A program made the position numbers and the translations under genes. Below the pieces are notes generated by a model, which was not told where the DNA came from, ran no database searches, and worked only from the letters and a program-made list of their open reading frames with translations. Shown here in pieces: positions 10,413 through 19,933 of a stretch of 64,000 nt of DNA (position 1 is its first letter; every line of letters starts with the position of its first letter). Source of the DNA: Prorocentrum cordatum (taxonomy: Eukaryota > Sar > Dinophyceae > Prorocentrales > Prorocentraceae); the NCBI GenBank assembly GCA_963575745.1, contig CAUYUJ010010424.1, positions 1 through 64,000 on the forward strand, written 5' to 3'.

Positions 10413-11019
10413 CCCTCTCTCCTCGTTCCCCTCGCCACGGTCTCAGGTTGGCTCTTGCTGGCCTCAGCAGTCTGGCCTTCGCCAGTCCTGGGCTTCTACC
10501 CCGTCCGCCCCTCGCTCTGCTTCCCGTTCACTCCTCTCGTTCCCTCCGGCCCTTCCCTTCTTTTCCAGCTCACCCCTCGCCTCCCCCTTCCACTCCTCCT
10601 CCATCTACCGCCTCCCGCTCATCCCTGCCCCTCCCTGTCATCCTCTTCTTCCCCCTCCTCCACTTACACTCCTTCACTCCTCACCACTCCTCGCTCCTCA
10701 CTCGTCCTCGACGTCGTCTCCCCCAGCCTTCCCCTCTCGCTTTCTCCCTGTTCCCTCTGCTCTCTCATCATCTCTCCCTGTCCTCTTTCCTTCCTTTCCT
10801 GAGGAACGCGCAGAACATGTTGAGGAGAAGGTGGGGTGGGGGGGCGGGACGGGGGGGAGGGGGGCGGAGGGAGTGCGGATGGGGGAGAATGACGGAGGGG
10901 GGATGAGGGAGAAGGATGGAGAGGGGAGGAGGCCGGAGGGACGGTGCGAGGAATGCGGGAGGGAGGCGGGGGAGAATTAATTCAGGAGGCGAGGGCGCGC
11001 GGTGGGTGGAGGGTGAGAT

Positions 11020-11135
11020 TGAGCAGGAGCAGGAGCAGGAGGAGGAGGAGGAGGAGGAGGAGGAGCAGGAAGGGGAGCAGGAGCAGGAGGAAGAGGAGGA
11101 GGAGGAGGAAGAAGAAGGAGGAGGAGAGCGGGAGC
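11020..11135. repeat. (GGA/GCA)n microsatellite
   Basis: GAGCAG and GGAGGA repeats. No gene supported. Confidence 0.9.
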
Positions 11136-11475
11136 CGGGGGGGAGGATCATCGAGCGGGGTCGGTGGTTCTGAGGCCGACGAGGAAAAGGCAGCACCCGC
11201 CGCATGTGTGTGTGTGCGTGTGCGTGTTTTCCGAACTCATTCCTGGGAGGATCTGCAAGAGCCATTCCTTCTCCCTCCTCCCCTTCCCCTGGGACCCTGG
11301 CGCTGCATTCTTCTTGTCGCACGGGGCGTCTCTGCCTCCAGGCTCTCGGCCCCCCCAGGCCATCACGGATCGATATCCGGCCCGCAGAGTGCCGCAGGAG
11401 GTGGGGGGGCCCAGGGCTCCTGCGCCGCGGTCTTTCGCTGGTGCTGCACTGCTTGCCCGCGACGCCGCATCTCAG

Positions 11476-11678
11476 GTAGGGGAACAAACAGTGACATAAA
11501 CATGACAACTCAGAGGTCCGCGCGGATTTCTCGGATCGGCGCTGGGGCCCCCTGGCGGCGCCTCCGGCGCCGCCCTGGCGCGCTCCGCGCGCCAGGGAGG
11601 GGGGTCCAGCGCCGATCCGAGAAATCTGCGCGGACCTCCGAGTTTTTATGTTGATGTCACTGCTTGTTCCCCTATCAG
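11476..11678. mobile_element. Near-perfect palindromic element bounded by GT and AG
   Basis: Nearly the whole 203 bp is one palindrome. The left arm (GTAGGGGAACAAACAGTGAC, then ATAAACATGACAACTCAGAG, GTCCGCGCGGATTTCTCGG, ATCGGCGCTGG) is mirrored by the right arm ending TGTTCCCCTATCAG. Loop around 11560-11595. The sequence TCAG stands immediately before the left GT and is also the last four bases at the right, as expected for a target duplication. Read as an intron it has GT...AG ends, and the frame ...PHL|RVLRLETAA... is open across the excision. Related arms occur at 3690-4100 and 61085-61135. Confidence 0.75.
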
Positions 11679-11999
11679 GGTCCTGCGCCTGGAGACGGCG
11701 GCTGCGGCCTCGGCGGCGCCGGCGCCGGCGACGGACGGCGGGGGGCAGGCGAGGGCGACGGCCCCCAAGCGACGAGGGCGCGTGCCCAGCCATGGCCGCG
11801 CGGGGCGCCGCCGAGGGGGCCCCGGCGGGGGCCGGGCGGGGCGCCACGCGGGGGGGCCTGGGCGGCCGCGGCGGAGGCCGCCTCCAGCATGGCGCCCGAC
11901 GACCCGGTGATGGGCCCGAACGACCGGGCGACGATGGTGCCGGGCTTCCGCGAGGTGCCCAAGACAGGCGCGCGGAGTCAAGCAGTGGCGAAGCGTCTT

Positions 12000-12189
12000 G
12001 GCGTGCCTATAGGCCTACCAACAACTGTTCTAAGAACCGTTTTCGGTTTCCACGGAATGTTCCTTAGAGCATTTCTGGTTGGGACTGTCTTGTTTTAACA
12101 CATCGAGTGTATGGTCTAAGAACGTTGCTTTTGTTCTTAGAACATTTCTGGGTTCTAAGAACATGTCGTGGTAGGCCTATGGGAATGCC
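12000..12189. mobile_element. MITE-like element with 39-bp terminal inverted repeats
   Basis: The left end (GGCGTGCCTATAGGCCTACC, then AACAACTGTTCTAAGAACC) is the inverse of the right end (12151-12189) at roughly four positions in five. The 190-bp element is AT-richer than its flanks and contains further TTCTAAGAAC/GTTCTTAGAAC repeats. No ORF. Confidence 0.8.
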
Positions 12190-12229
12190 GGGACGGTCGT
12201 TCCCTGCTCAACGGAGGGCGGCGGCGGCG

Positions 12230-12760
12230 TGGCGTCCGCGCCGGCCGCGAACGCAGGGTCGGCGGCGGCCGCGTCGGCAGCGGCGGCGGCAGAGGTGGCG
12301 TCGGCGGCGGCAGCGGCGCCCGCGTCGGTGGCGCGTCGGCAGCGCTGGGGGCAGCCGCGGATGCTGCTCCGGAGGCGGCGGCGGCACAAGAAATTGCAGG
12401 GGCGACAGATGTGGCGTCCCCTGGGATCCGGGCGTTGCAATCATTTCACAGCGGGCGTTTTTGTCTGGTTTCGGGCGCCAGGGCCTTCACATAACTAACG
12501 ATGCGGCTCGAAAAACGCTGGAGGGAGATCGGGTGTGGGTGTCTAGGTCGACAGTCGTGATGCTTGACGATGTTAGTTTTTTGCGCGACGTCGGATCTCA
12601 GGGTCGGCGGCGGCAGCGGCGTCGGCGACGGCAGCATCGACAGAGGCGTCGGAGGCAGCTGCGGCATCGGCGGCATCGGTCTCGTCGCCGTGGGCATGGT
12701 CGTGGTCGTCGGAGGGTAGCGAAGGGCAGGCGAGCAGATCGGGAGGAGGGGTGAGGGGGA
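12230..12760. repeat. Degenerate (GGC)n sequence
   Basis: GGC/GCG/CGT-rich low-complexity sequence at 12230-12400 and 12600-12720, separated by about 200 bp of unique sequence. Ala-, Arg- and Gly-rich frames on both strands are artefacts. Confidence 0.7.
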
Positions 12761-12921
12761 GGAGACTCGGAGGGGGAGTCCCCAGTGGGATCGGGGCACA
12801 CGTGACGGGGGTCAGCGCTGACGCGTGTCAGCCGATCCTCTAGCTGACCCGGGTTTGGGGGGGCCACGTGGGGCCGACTCCCCCCTTTCCGACTTGCGCT
12901 GACCCAGGTTCAATGCTACTA

Positions 12922-13084
12922 TCAGAAGGGAAAAGACACACAGACACAATGAATCGTCGATTCCCCAGAAAATATAGGAAAATATGGGAAGTGGGGGGGA
13001 AGGCAAAAACCCAGAAAATTGAGAAAATATGGGGAATATTTTTATTTGTGTGTATTTATTTGTGTGTCCTGGGGCCCCTTCATA
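12922..13084 (+). mobile_element. Dispersed ~160-bp element, copy 2
   Basis: Collinear with copies at 5478 and 13851: ATCAGAAGGGAAAAGACAC, ACAATGAATCGTCGA, GAAGTGGGGGGGAAGGC, TTTGTGTGTATTTATTTG, ending GGGGCCCCTTCA. Flanked on both sides by GCTGACCCGGGTTTG motifs. Confidence 0.8.
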
Positions 13085-13220
13085 CTAGGCGGCCGGCTGG
13101 GCTTCGCGACAGGGCCATGGCCGACCCGGGTTTGTGCTGACCCGATGGGCATTCGGGGCATGCCGGGTGGGTCGTTGCTTTTCTCATCCTTCCCCCTTCT
13201 CTCGGGGGCCCCCAAACGGG

Positions 13221-13425
13221 GTGGTGACCACACCGTGCGGTGAGTCGGCGGGGATTCGGGGTCACCGTACGGTTTTGGGACTCGGGTCGTTCTCCGAGGA
13301 TGTCTCGGGCGACAGGGGCCTTTGGAGTCCCAAGACCGTGCGGTGACGGACCGTGCGGTGAGGTCTTGGGGGATTTCGAGGTCACCGCACGGTCTGTCAC
13401 CGCACCGTTTCGGGACTCCAAATTT
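13221..13425. repeat. Nested inverted repeats with ACCGTGCGGTGA core
   Basis: GTCACCGTACGGTTTTGGGA (13261) is the inverse of TCCCAAGACCGTGCGGTGAC (13328-13347). Further ACCGTGCGGTGA and TCACCGCACGGT copies lie on both sides (13231, 13350, 13382, 13398). Several alternative stems are possible. Non-coding. Confidence 0.75.
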
Positions 13426-13627
13426 ACCCCTTCTCCTCGTCCTTGGACAGCCGATGCCTTGATTGCGCAGGGACGGCTTTTCATCCCGAGTCGTTTTTCA
13501 ACGGTCCCAGGGCCAGGCGAGGGCCCCCTCAGGCCGATTGTTTGGAAACTCTGTTTTTTGTCGGCTTGTGTTTTGTTATGATTGTTTTAATACCTTCGTG
13601 GTTTGGGTCCTAGTTTCCCGCCTCGTC

Positions 13628-13664
13628 TAACTCATCGCCGATCTATCGGCGATGGATCGCCGAT
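13628..13664 (+). repeat. Cruciform motif shared with 20968-21003
   Basis: ATCGCCGATCTATCGGCGAT, then GGATCGCCGATTCC, is almost identical to the motif inside the inverted-repeat element at 20850-21057. A weaker relative occurs near 17840-17935. Probably a remnant of the same element family. Confidence 0.6.
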
Positions 13665-13850
13665 TCCTAGTGGATGTTTCCCTATCATGCGCCCGTTCCC
13701 CCCTTCTCGTCCCTCCTCAATCCACACAAGTGCCATCTACGGTGTGCAGTGGCAGCAGCACGACAACCTACCGAGGCGACAGCGAGTCGGAGAGCATGGT
13801 GGACGAGACCCCAGCAGGTTTCTTACCGATCCCCATCCCCACTGGGTTAT

Positions 13851-13986
13851 GTCAGGAGGGGAAAGAACACACAGACACAATTAATCGTCGACACCTAGAA
13901 CAATATGCGAAAACATGTGAAGTGGGGGGGAAGACGAAAACCCAAAAAATATGGAACAATTTGGGGAATCCTGGGATTTGTGTATT

Positions 13987-14019
<33 letters not shown>

Positions 14020-14047
14020 TTGTGTGTGTGTGTGTGTCGATCCCCCT
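13851..14047 (+). mobile_element. Dispersed ~160-bp element, copy 3
   Basis: GTCAGGAGGGGAAAGAACAC, ACAATTAATCGTCGA, GAAGTGGGGGGGAAGACG, then TTTGTGTATTTATATATATA and GTGTGTTTGTGTG. The 3' part has expanded into (TA)n(GT)n compared with copies 1 and 2. It abuts the 3' end of the minus-strand LINE. Confidence 0.75.
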
Positions 14048-14169
14048 GGCGCGCCACGTCCTGAAGCTCCGCAGAAACAACAGACCGTGAGCCGTAAACT
14101 GAGCTAGCCGTCCGGCCAGCGGGCCACTGAGGCCCCCAACAGCTAGTCAGACCCGCGCCGACTAGCAGG

Positions 14170-16425
14170 CTAAGCCCCCAGGCTCGCACCCGAGGTGGGA
14201 TGGAGGCCTTGCAGGAGCTTCTCGCGGCGTCTGCGCCGCTCGCGCTCCGCAGGGCTACACCTGTCGAGAGGCGGGAGGGGGCCCGGGCACAAGCCCTTCA
14301 GCCTCTTGGCACCCCTCTCTGCGGAGACGTACGCCCCGCACCGCCTGCACAGCACAAACGGGCTACGCAAGACCAGCTCATGGGCGTTATCCGCCACGGG
14401 GCTGGGGTCTGCAGGAAGACCTGCCGAAGGCTGCTCCGGGCCTCGTCCAGCACCACCCTCCCCCACACTCACCGCCCCCCCTCCCTCGACTGAAGCAGCA
14501 GCGGGCGGCGGCGCTAGAGGAGGGGAAGCAGAATTGCTCTTTTCCCTCGACGGCGGCACCATGCGCGCACGACGCTGCAAGGCTCTAAGTGGCGCCTCGT
14601 TCACCTCGGACGCCGCCTGCCGGAGGTCGCACCCCGCGAGGCTGCGGGAGGAGTCGGAGGTTTCACCAACGACCTGCCTTGCAGAAGCGGCCATTAAGGA
14701 AAAAGCCGGTCTTAAGTAACGTTTCCGCCCCTCGCTCTCGTCAGCGCCATCCTCGGCCGGCAGCTCCCCAGGCTGGTGCGCCGCGGCCGCTCCTCTGAGG
14801 CGCGGGAGCTCCCGGGAGGCGGCGGCGTCGCCTCGCACCTTGGCCCGCTGGCTTGGGGGCTTTCCAGCAGCTCCGTCAGCATCATCTGGTGCCCTTTTCC
14901 TGCCGACGCGACGCGGCCTAGCCGCTGCTGGCGGAGCAGCGGCAGCCGACGCCTGCCCAGCCGCAGCCACGGCGGCCCCGGCAGCCAGCGCCCCGGCCAG
15001 TGCTGGCACCTCCATGCCGCGGCCGGCGCTGACGTCTGCAGCATCATCGTCTCCCCGGCTGGCGTTGCCACTGCCAGCCACGCCATCAGCATCACCTCCT
15101 GCCGGCGCTGCACGGGGGCGCGCCGCGGACGCCATAGCCTGCTCCGCCTCGGGGAGCGCCTCGGGCTCCGCCTCTGCAGGCACCAGTCCGGACGTCCAGA
15201 CCGTTACGGGGCCTGCCGCCTCCACGAGCATCAGCTCGTCGTCCGCAAGCTCCTCAATCAGCCCGGCACTGGCCTGGGCAACATCCTGCGGCGGCGCCTC
15301 CAGGGCGAGCGTACCCGGCGCGAGCCACCCGTCACCCCCGCCCGACAGCGGAGCGGGGGCGTCCTCCGTGGGCGCCATGCCAGGTCCCCGAGCGGCCTCC
15401 AATAGGTACTTCACCTTGCGCTGCTGGGCCTCTCGCTGGTCATCGCCCTCGGCCTGGTCGCCGAAATAATGAGAGGGCGTCGTGCTCCCGCTGACCCTGC
15501 TTGCTGCAGCCGCCTGCAACCGGGAGAGCGCCGTGGCCCTGCAGGGCTGGCAGTCGAGCCGGCGCTTGCTCTCGTAGGTCGCTGCCGTGCAATTGCACCG
15601 CATGCAGCGGATGGTGCCGTTCTCCTCCACGTAGTCGTGTTGGATAATGATAATTTGCGGAGTTCGGGCCGCCTTGACACGAGGCGGCAGCTTCGGCTCG
15701 TGCTCCTGAGGTTCCCACGCCTGGGTCTCAGAAATGCGGCAGACTCCCCAAGCCATGAACTTCGCCATGTTGATCGCGTCTTCCATGCGGCGCTGGAGCG
15801 TCTTCGCGAAGTCCGGGGAGATGGCGACCGAGCTGACGCCCAGCTGCGCGAACCAATCGGCCCAACGATTGCCTATCCAGTGCATCGGGTCGATGTCGGC
15901 GCGCCCCATCAGATCCTCCACCGTCTTGTGCGCATGACACCAGAGAAAAGCAGGCGGCCTTCGAGCCTGGACCACGTTGAAGATATCCCTCCAAAGCTTA
16001 GCATGACGGCCGCTGGAGCCCGCGGCCTGGGGGTCCCACGCGTTGCCCTCATCGGCGAAGCCCTGCAAGTCAGTGACGAGCAAGGTGAGGTTGGGATTGG
16101 CGCGCAGAGCTTGGAGGCCAGCGTGCCGCTCTGCCCGTCCCGTGGTCTGCCACCGCCCCGGAAGGCTCCCGAAACGGGCCCGCACGGGCCAGCCCTGGGC
16201 GTCGATGCACACGATCGCCCACCCGCATTGCCGCACCTCCTCGACATCGTTAGCCCAGGCCGAGCCGTCCGTGTAGATGCACTCGTCCCATGGTCTAGAG
16301 GGGTCACCCCACTCGAAAGACGTGCCGCCGCGAGGCATCGCAGGCAGCTCGTCGGCCGTTCGCCTCTGGCAGGGTCTGGGTCTGCTGCCTGCACTGCCAG
16401 CGTTGGATGCTCTGGCGGAGGGCAT
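14170..16425 (-). CDS. LINE polyprotein C-terminus: RNase H plus zinc-binding tail
   Basis: 751-codon frame. RNase H acidic residues fit in order: D53 (YTDGSAW), E99 (GRAERHA), D119 (LLVTDLQG), D190 (GNRWADWFA), with a CHAHK flap His near 166. The domain would degrade the RNA strand of the RNA-cDNA hybrid during target-primed reverse transcription. After it comes C274-x2-C277 ... C292-x2-C295 (IRCMRCNCTA / LDCQPC). An Ala/Gly/Pro-rich region of about 300 residues follows, then a final cluster CRRCGAYV ... LCPG. The listed ATG is internal: real coding continues upstream, but in another frame after about 16400, so this copy carries a frameshift and is not an intact gene. The domain is well conserved, suggesting recent activity. 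The minus-strand stop is just inside 14170. Confidence 0.8.
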   Translation of the reverse strand: MPSARASNAGSAGSRPRPCQRRTADELPAMPRGGTSFEWGDPSRPWDECIYTDGSAWANDVEEVRQCGWAIVCIDAQGWPVRARFGSLPGRWQTTGRAERHAGLQALRANPNLTLLVTDLQGFADEGNAWDPQAAGSSGRHAKLWRDIFNVVQARRPPAFLWCHAHKTVEDLMGRADIDPMHWIGNRWADWFAQLGVSSVAISPDFAKTLQRRMEDAINMAKFMAWGVCRISETQAWEPQEHEPKLPPRVKAARTPQIIIIQHDYVEENGTIRCMRCNCTAATYESKRRLDCQPCRATALSRLQAAAASRVSGSTTPSHYFGDQAEGDDQREAQQRKVKYLLEAARGPGMAPTEDAPAPLSGGGDGWLAPGTLALEAPPQDVAQASAGLIEELADDELMLVEAAGPVTVWTSGLVPAEAEPEALPEAEQAMASAARPRAAPAGGDADGVAGSGNASRGDDDAADVSAGRGMEVPALAGALAAGAAVAAAGQASAAAAPPAAARPRRVGRKRAPDDADGAAGKPPSQRAKVRGDAAASRELPRLRGAAAAHQPGELPAEDGADESEGRKRYLRPAFSLMAASARQVVGETSDSSRSLAGCDLRQAASEVNEAPLRALQRRARMVPPSREKSNSASPPLAPPPAAASVEGGGAVSVGEGGAGRGPEQPSAGLPADPSPVADNAHELVLRSPFVLCRRCGAYVSAERGAKRLKGLCPGPLPPLDRCSPAERERRRRREKLLQGLHPTSGASLGA

Positions 16426-16530
16426 CTTGGATGTCCCTCGGGGCCGTGTCCAGGAGGGAGAACGAGCAACCTATGTCGTCGACGAGCAAGTGCGCAGCCT
16501 GCATCGCCCAGTTGACCCGCTGGAGGGTCA
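16304..16530 (-). pseudogene. LINE polyprotein, segment upstream of RNase H (frame-shifted)
   Basis: The minus frame reads RVNWAMQAAHLLVDDIGCSF, then SLLDTAPRDIQDALRQSIQR. This helical stretch leads directly into the RNase H protein at the DNA level but is one frame off; the change of frame lies near 16380-16400. The 5' end runs into a (CA)n tract, so the RT is missing. Confidence 0.6.
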
Positions 16531-16534
16531 GGTG

Positions 16535-16566
16535 TGTGTGTGTGTGTGTTGTGTGTGTGTGTGTGC
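16535..16566. repeat. (GT)n microsatellite at LINE 5' junction
   Basis: Plus-strand GTGTGTGT with one interruption, exactly where LINE similarity stops. The insertion junction may have seeded, or been aimed at, the microsatellite. Confidence 0.8.
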
Positions 16567-16939
16567 TTGGGCCCCACGGGGTCATGGTATCTCAGCCCCG
16601 CCAGCCCAGGTTCCAGCTCGAAGGTCCCTCTGGAGGCCCTCCTGGGGCAGTTCGGGGCTCCTCTGGGGCGGTACATCGGCGCTACGATTAGGTCGGGCGT
16701 GTCCCCCTACAGGCGGATTTTGGACGACCGGTTGAACATATTCCCAACATATTCCAATATCATCAAGAATAGTCCAAGAATAGTTACCACATGTTTGACT
16801 ATTTTTGAATTTCCCTCCTGTAGAGGGACAGGCCCGACTTAACGCTACGAAAGTGTTGACCCACTTCGTGATTCCACCAAGACAAGTTTCGAGCAGGGCC
16901 GCCATGGCGAATTCGAGCTGGAGGAGTGCCGACTTCTAT

Positions 16940-17176
16940 TTTCGAGGAAGTCCTGGGCGGGAACGCCATTTCGAGCGCCATGTCGAAATCCAACCAGAAG
17001 GGTATCGAATGTCAGTTTTCTGGAAATCTTTGGCGGGAGTGCGACTTCGAAGTCGAGCTCGAAAAGCCTGAATTCTGTGTCGGAGGAAGTCTTGGGCGGG
17101 AGCGACATTTCGAAGTCGAACCAGAAAGGTTTTGAATTCAACTTCGGAGAAAGACTTCGGGTGGGAGAGTAGAATT
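16940..17176. repeat. Four diverged 60-78-bp tandem repeats
   Basis: Units start near 16942, 17020, 17081 and 17145, each with (T/C)GGAGGAAGTCTTGGGCGGG then GCGACATTTCGAAGTCGA. The minus strand is open and reads repeated peptides (FDFEMSLPPKTSS / LDFEVALPPKISR / GFRHGARNGVPAQ). Either strand could be coding, but no boundary or family supports it. Confidence 0.7.
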
Positions 17177-17179
17177 TGA

Positions 17180-17800
17180 TTCCGACAGTTTCTAAATTCG
17201 TTCGAAATTGTTTTTCAGGTGGTCCCAAGCGAAATTGTCGTTTCGAAATTGTTTGGACATTTTACATGACCCTAGATTTCGAAAGTGTGTTTTCGTTCGC
17301 GGGACTTCCTCCAAACAACGATTTCGAAACCATCGGGTTCTAATTCGAAAGGGCGGCTGTGGAGACCTGAGCAAAACAGTGCTTGAACAGAACGTTGTAT
17401 TGAGCCTCTGCGGCCTAACGGGCTCCTTTAACGTCGTCTTTCTTGTCGCGGGCGGGGCCCCGTCGCCTAACGCGAGGCGCTGCATTTTGGTCGAACTTTC
17501 GTAGTGGCGAAATACTGGGCCGTCCAGGGGGCCTCCTGGGCTGTCGTGAGGTCGTCTCGGAGGACGATGGGGCAATTTCGGGGCCCTCTTGTGCCGTTCG
17601 TCGCCGCCGCTGGAATCGCCTCGAAATTATTGTCAGAACGCACCCAGGCGAGGTCCGGGGAGTAGCGGTATCGGTACATGTTGGTTTCCCCACAAACGGC
17701 CGGGGTTGTCGACGCATCCCCCAGACCCGCAATGTCTCAGAGATTCTCGAATCACCCCATCCGAGTCAGTCTTGGTCCTTCCAGGCCGTCCAACTGGGTC
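17180..17800. other. No recognisable gene
   Basis: TTCGAAATT-containing sequence to 17350, then GC-rich unique sequence. No protein domain or RNA gene recognised. Confidence 0.45.
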
Positions 17801-17807
17801 CTAGTAG

Positions 17808-17985
17808 ATGGGGTCGGAGGATCGCGCACCACAGCCGATGCATCGGCGAAGCGGCTCGAAGTGAGGCCCCAATTTCTCCACGCAAGCGTCGCCGATAAAA
17901 ATCAACGACGTCGCCGATGTATCGGCTATGCATCAGGCATGTGTCGGGGATGCAGCGGGATCTTCCGACCCCATCCACTCAGACC
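17808..17985. mobile_element. Inverted-repeat element with ATCGGC-rich core
   Basis: GATGGGGTCGGAGGATC at the left is the inverse of GATCTTCCGACCCCATC at the right. The interior has GCCGATGCATCGGC and CCGATGTATCGGC palindromes related to those at 13628 and 20968. Confidence 0.6.
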
Positions 17986-17992
17986 CAATTTT

Positions 17993-18190
17993 ATGGGCCT
18001 GTTTTCCACCACAACCACCATAAGTTGGAGGGGGAGGGGGTCCTCCTCGTCCTCCTCCACCTCCTCCTGCTCCACCTCCTCCTCCTCGTCCTCCTCCTCG
18101 TTCTCCTCCTCGTCCTCCTCCTCGTCCTCCTCCTCGTCCTCCTCCTTCCCGCCTCCAACTTATGGTAGTGGTGATGGAAAACAGGCCCAT
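17993..18190. mobile_element. Foldback with ~38-bp arms enclosing a (TCC)n tract
   Basis: ATGGGCCTGTTTTCCACCAC, then AACCACCATAAGTTGGAGG (17993-18031), is the inverse of 18152-18190 with about three mismatches. Between them is about 110 bp of TCC/CTC repeats, so a microsatellite has grown inside the loop. Confidence 0.75.
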
Positions 18191-18250
18191 CATGATACTT
18201 TGGGCTGTCGCTAATCGTGCCTTCGTCTCACAGCTCAGCCCCCCGCCACA

Positions 18251-18461
18251 GGTGTCATCTACGTGATGGACCAGGCGGCCCAGGCCGGCTACTCCGCCGC
18301 GACGGCCAGCGAATGGGCGCTCGCCCGCCCGCACCGCACGCGACCGAGGGACCCCTCGTTTTTCCGGCGGGAGAGTATCAAAGAAAGTAGTTTGAGGGAG
18401 GAGGAGGAGGAGGAGGAGGAGGCGGAGGAGGAGGAGGAGGGGAAAGATAAGGAGGAGGAGG

Positions 18462-18502
<41 letters not shown>

Positions 18503-18588
18503 TCGGACGACGAGGGACGAGCAGGGGCTAGCATGAGGAGAGGAGGACGTGAGGATGATGAGGATGGCAAGAAGGTGATGTCAGGATG
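18251..18588 (+). CDS. Possible exon with acidic repeat tail (hypothetical)
   Basis: After GCCACAG the frame reads GVIYVMDQAAQAGYSAATAS, then EWALARPHRTRPRDPSFFRR, which looks like ordinary protein. It then enters poly-Glu from a GGA/GCA microsatellite (18390-18505) and ends in TGA at 18588. Only the first ~40 codons are persuasive. No family recognised; the poly-Glu part may be an intron. Confidence 0.3.
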
Positions 18589-18599
18589 AGGAGGACAGC

Positions 18600-19150
18600 G
18601 AGAGCAGAGATGATCATGAGAGGAGGAGAAGGAGAGGATGAGGAGAGGGAGGTGCAGGAGGAGGAGGGGGTTGAATCGAATGGATCCCGTCGCGATGCGA
18701 CTCAAAGATCGACGACAATCCGAACTACGAGTGCGGGCCTGGCTCGGCTCGAGGAAGAAGCCTCGGGCCACTGGGACCTTCTGCGAGTGGCATTCAAAGT
18801 CTTCCCCTCCCCTCCTCGGCCTCGTGGCCCTCCGCCCCCACCTCCTTCCCACTGTTGTGCGGCCTGGCCAACGAGGGATGTTGTATGTTGAGTCTGCATG
18901 TCGTTGAGAGCAGCGGTGGAAGTCAGCAATCGACAAGGGAATAGCAGCAGTGGTCAAACGGAGTGCCCTCCTGCTGCTGCTCATCGCCCGCCTTGAGGCG
19001 AGCAGTAGCGGGAGGGGGACTGCCTAGCAGAGCTCGTCGGATCTGGCCAACAACTATGTATACTGCACCCTTCAGCCCAGGGAGAGGGCGAGGGTCCTTG
19101 TCGTGGGTTTGGTGAACAACATTCCCTCACTGGGGCGAGGTTTTGAGTAT
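18600..19150. other. No recognisable gene
   Basis: GA-rich then mixed GC-rich sequence with overlapping short frames on both strands. Confidence 0.4.
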
Positions 19151-19198
19151 ATACAGTAGGTTTGCGTCGTGTCGACCAGCGGCGACCCCAGCGCGGGC

Positions 19199-19290
19199 GT
19201 TCAAGGTTGAACGCCGCCAGCGACCCAGAATCGATCGATGTGGAACGATCGGACGTTGCGGCAGCGGCCGATCGTTCAAGGTTGAACGAT
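19199..19290. repeat. Two CGTTCAAGGTTGAACG palindromes
   Basis: The 16-bp palindrome occurs at 19199-19214 and 19274-19289, each beside GAACGATCG motifs. Similar GTTCGAGGTTGAAC and AACGATCG motifs recur at 21103-21240. A small foldback family. Confidence 0.55.
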
Positions 19291-19933
19291 CCCTGCGGCG
19301 TCAGGGACCAACGCTCAGGTCGACACGGCACGAACCTGCCGTACCAAATTCGGACTTGGGCGGTGGAAGCTGATTGGGCGGGAGGGTGTGGTATACAAAC
19401 AACTCTTGAGGATCGGAGCCCTCTTCCTCGCAGGCCTCAGAACGGTCCGTTGTGAGCGAGTGATCTTGGCAGCAGAACGGGATTCCCCAGACTTCCATGC
19501 GTCGCGGACAAATTACGCCTTGGAACCGTCTGGGGCCCGGGACGTTCATAGCCTGACTCGCGGCGGACGAGCCGTCTTGGGCATGGGGTCTCAAGTTCCT
19601 GGGGGGCACATGTTGTCAAAGAAGTCGCAATGTCGGAGGCAGTGGACCATCGTCACGTGATCTTTGTTGGATCACACGTTGACGCGAAAGGTTCCGGAAC
19701 CATCAACGTTTGAGAGGATGTCAATGTCAAATCAGGCATTGGTTCGCAGCGTCTTTCTGTCGTGTTGTAATGCGTCTCTATGTCTTTGCTAACGACTCGC
19801 GCTGGAGCGGTACGGATAGTATTACTTGGCGCTGCATTATATTATAATGGGTTCCAGGAGGTTGCTTCGACTGCCAGAGCTAGAACGGGAATGATACGGT
19901 ACAACGTCAAAGTCCAAGCCAACCCAAAGAGAA

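Larger units (their letters stand above)
14040..16535 (-). mobile_element. 5'-truncated LINE (non-LTR retrotransposon), 3' end
   Basis: Minus-strand LINE remnant holding the end of the polyprotein: part of the region between RT and RNase H (16304-16530, shifted frame), the RNase H domain, a long low-complexity region and two Cys clusters. It is truncated at its 5' side by a (CA)n tract at 16535-16566 and has no RT, as usual for a dead-on-arrival LINE copy. About 130 bp of 3' untranslated sequence separates its stop from the (TA/GT)n of the dispersed element. Confidence 0.8.

Noticed and set aside
10138-10980. 280-aa Arg/Ser/Pro-rich ORF
   Set aside because: Spans a (TCG)n tract and C/T-rich sequence without any recognisable domain.
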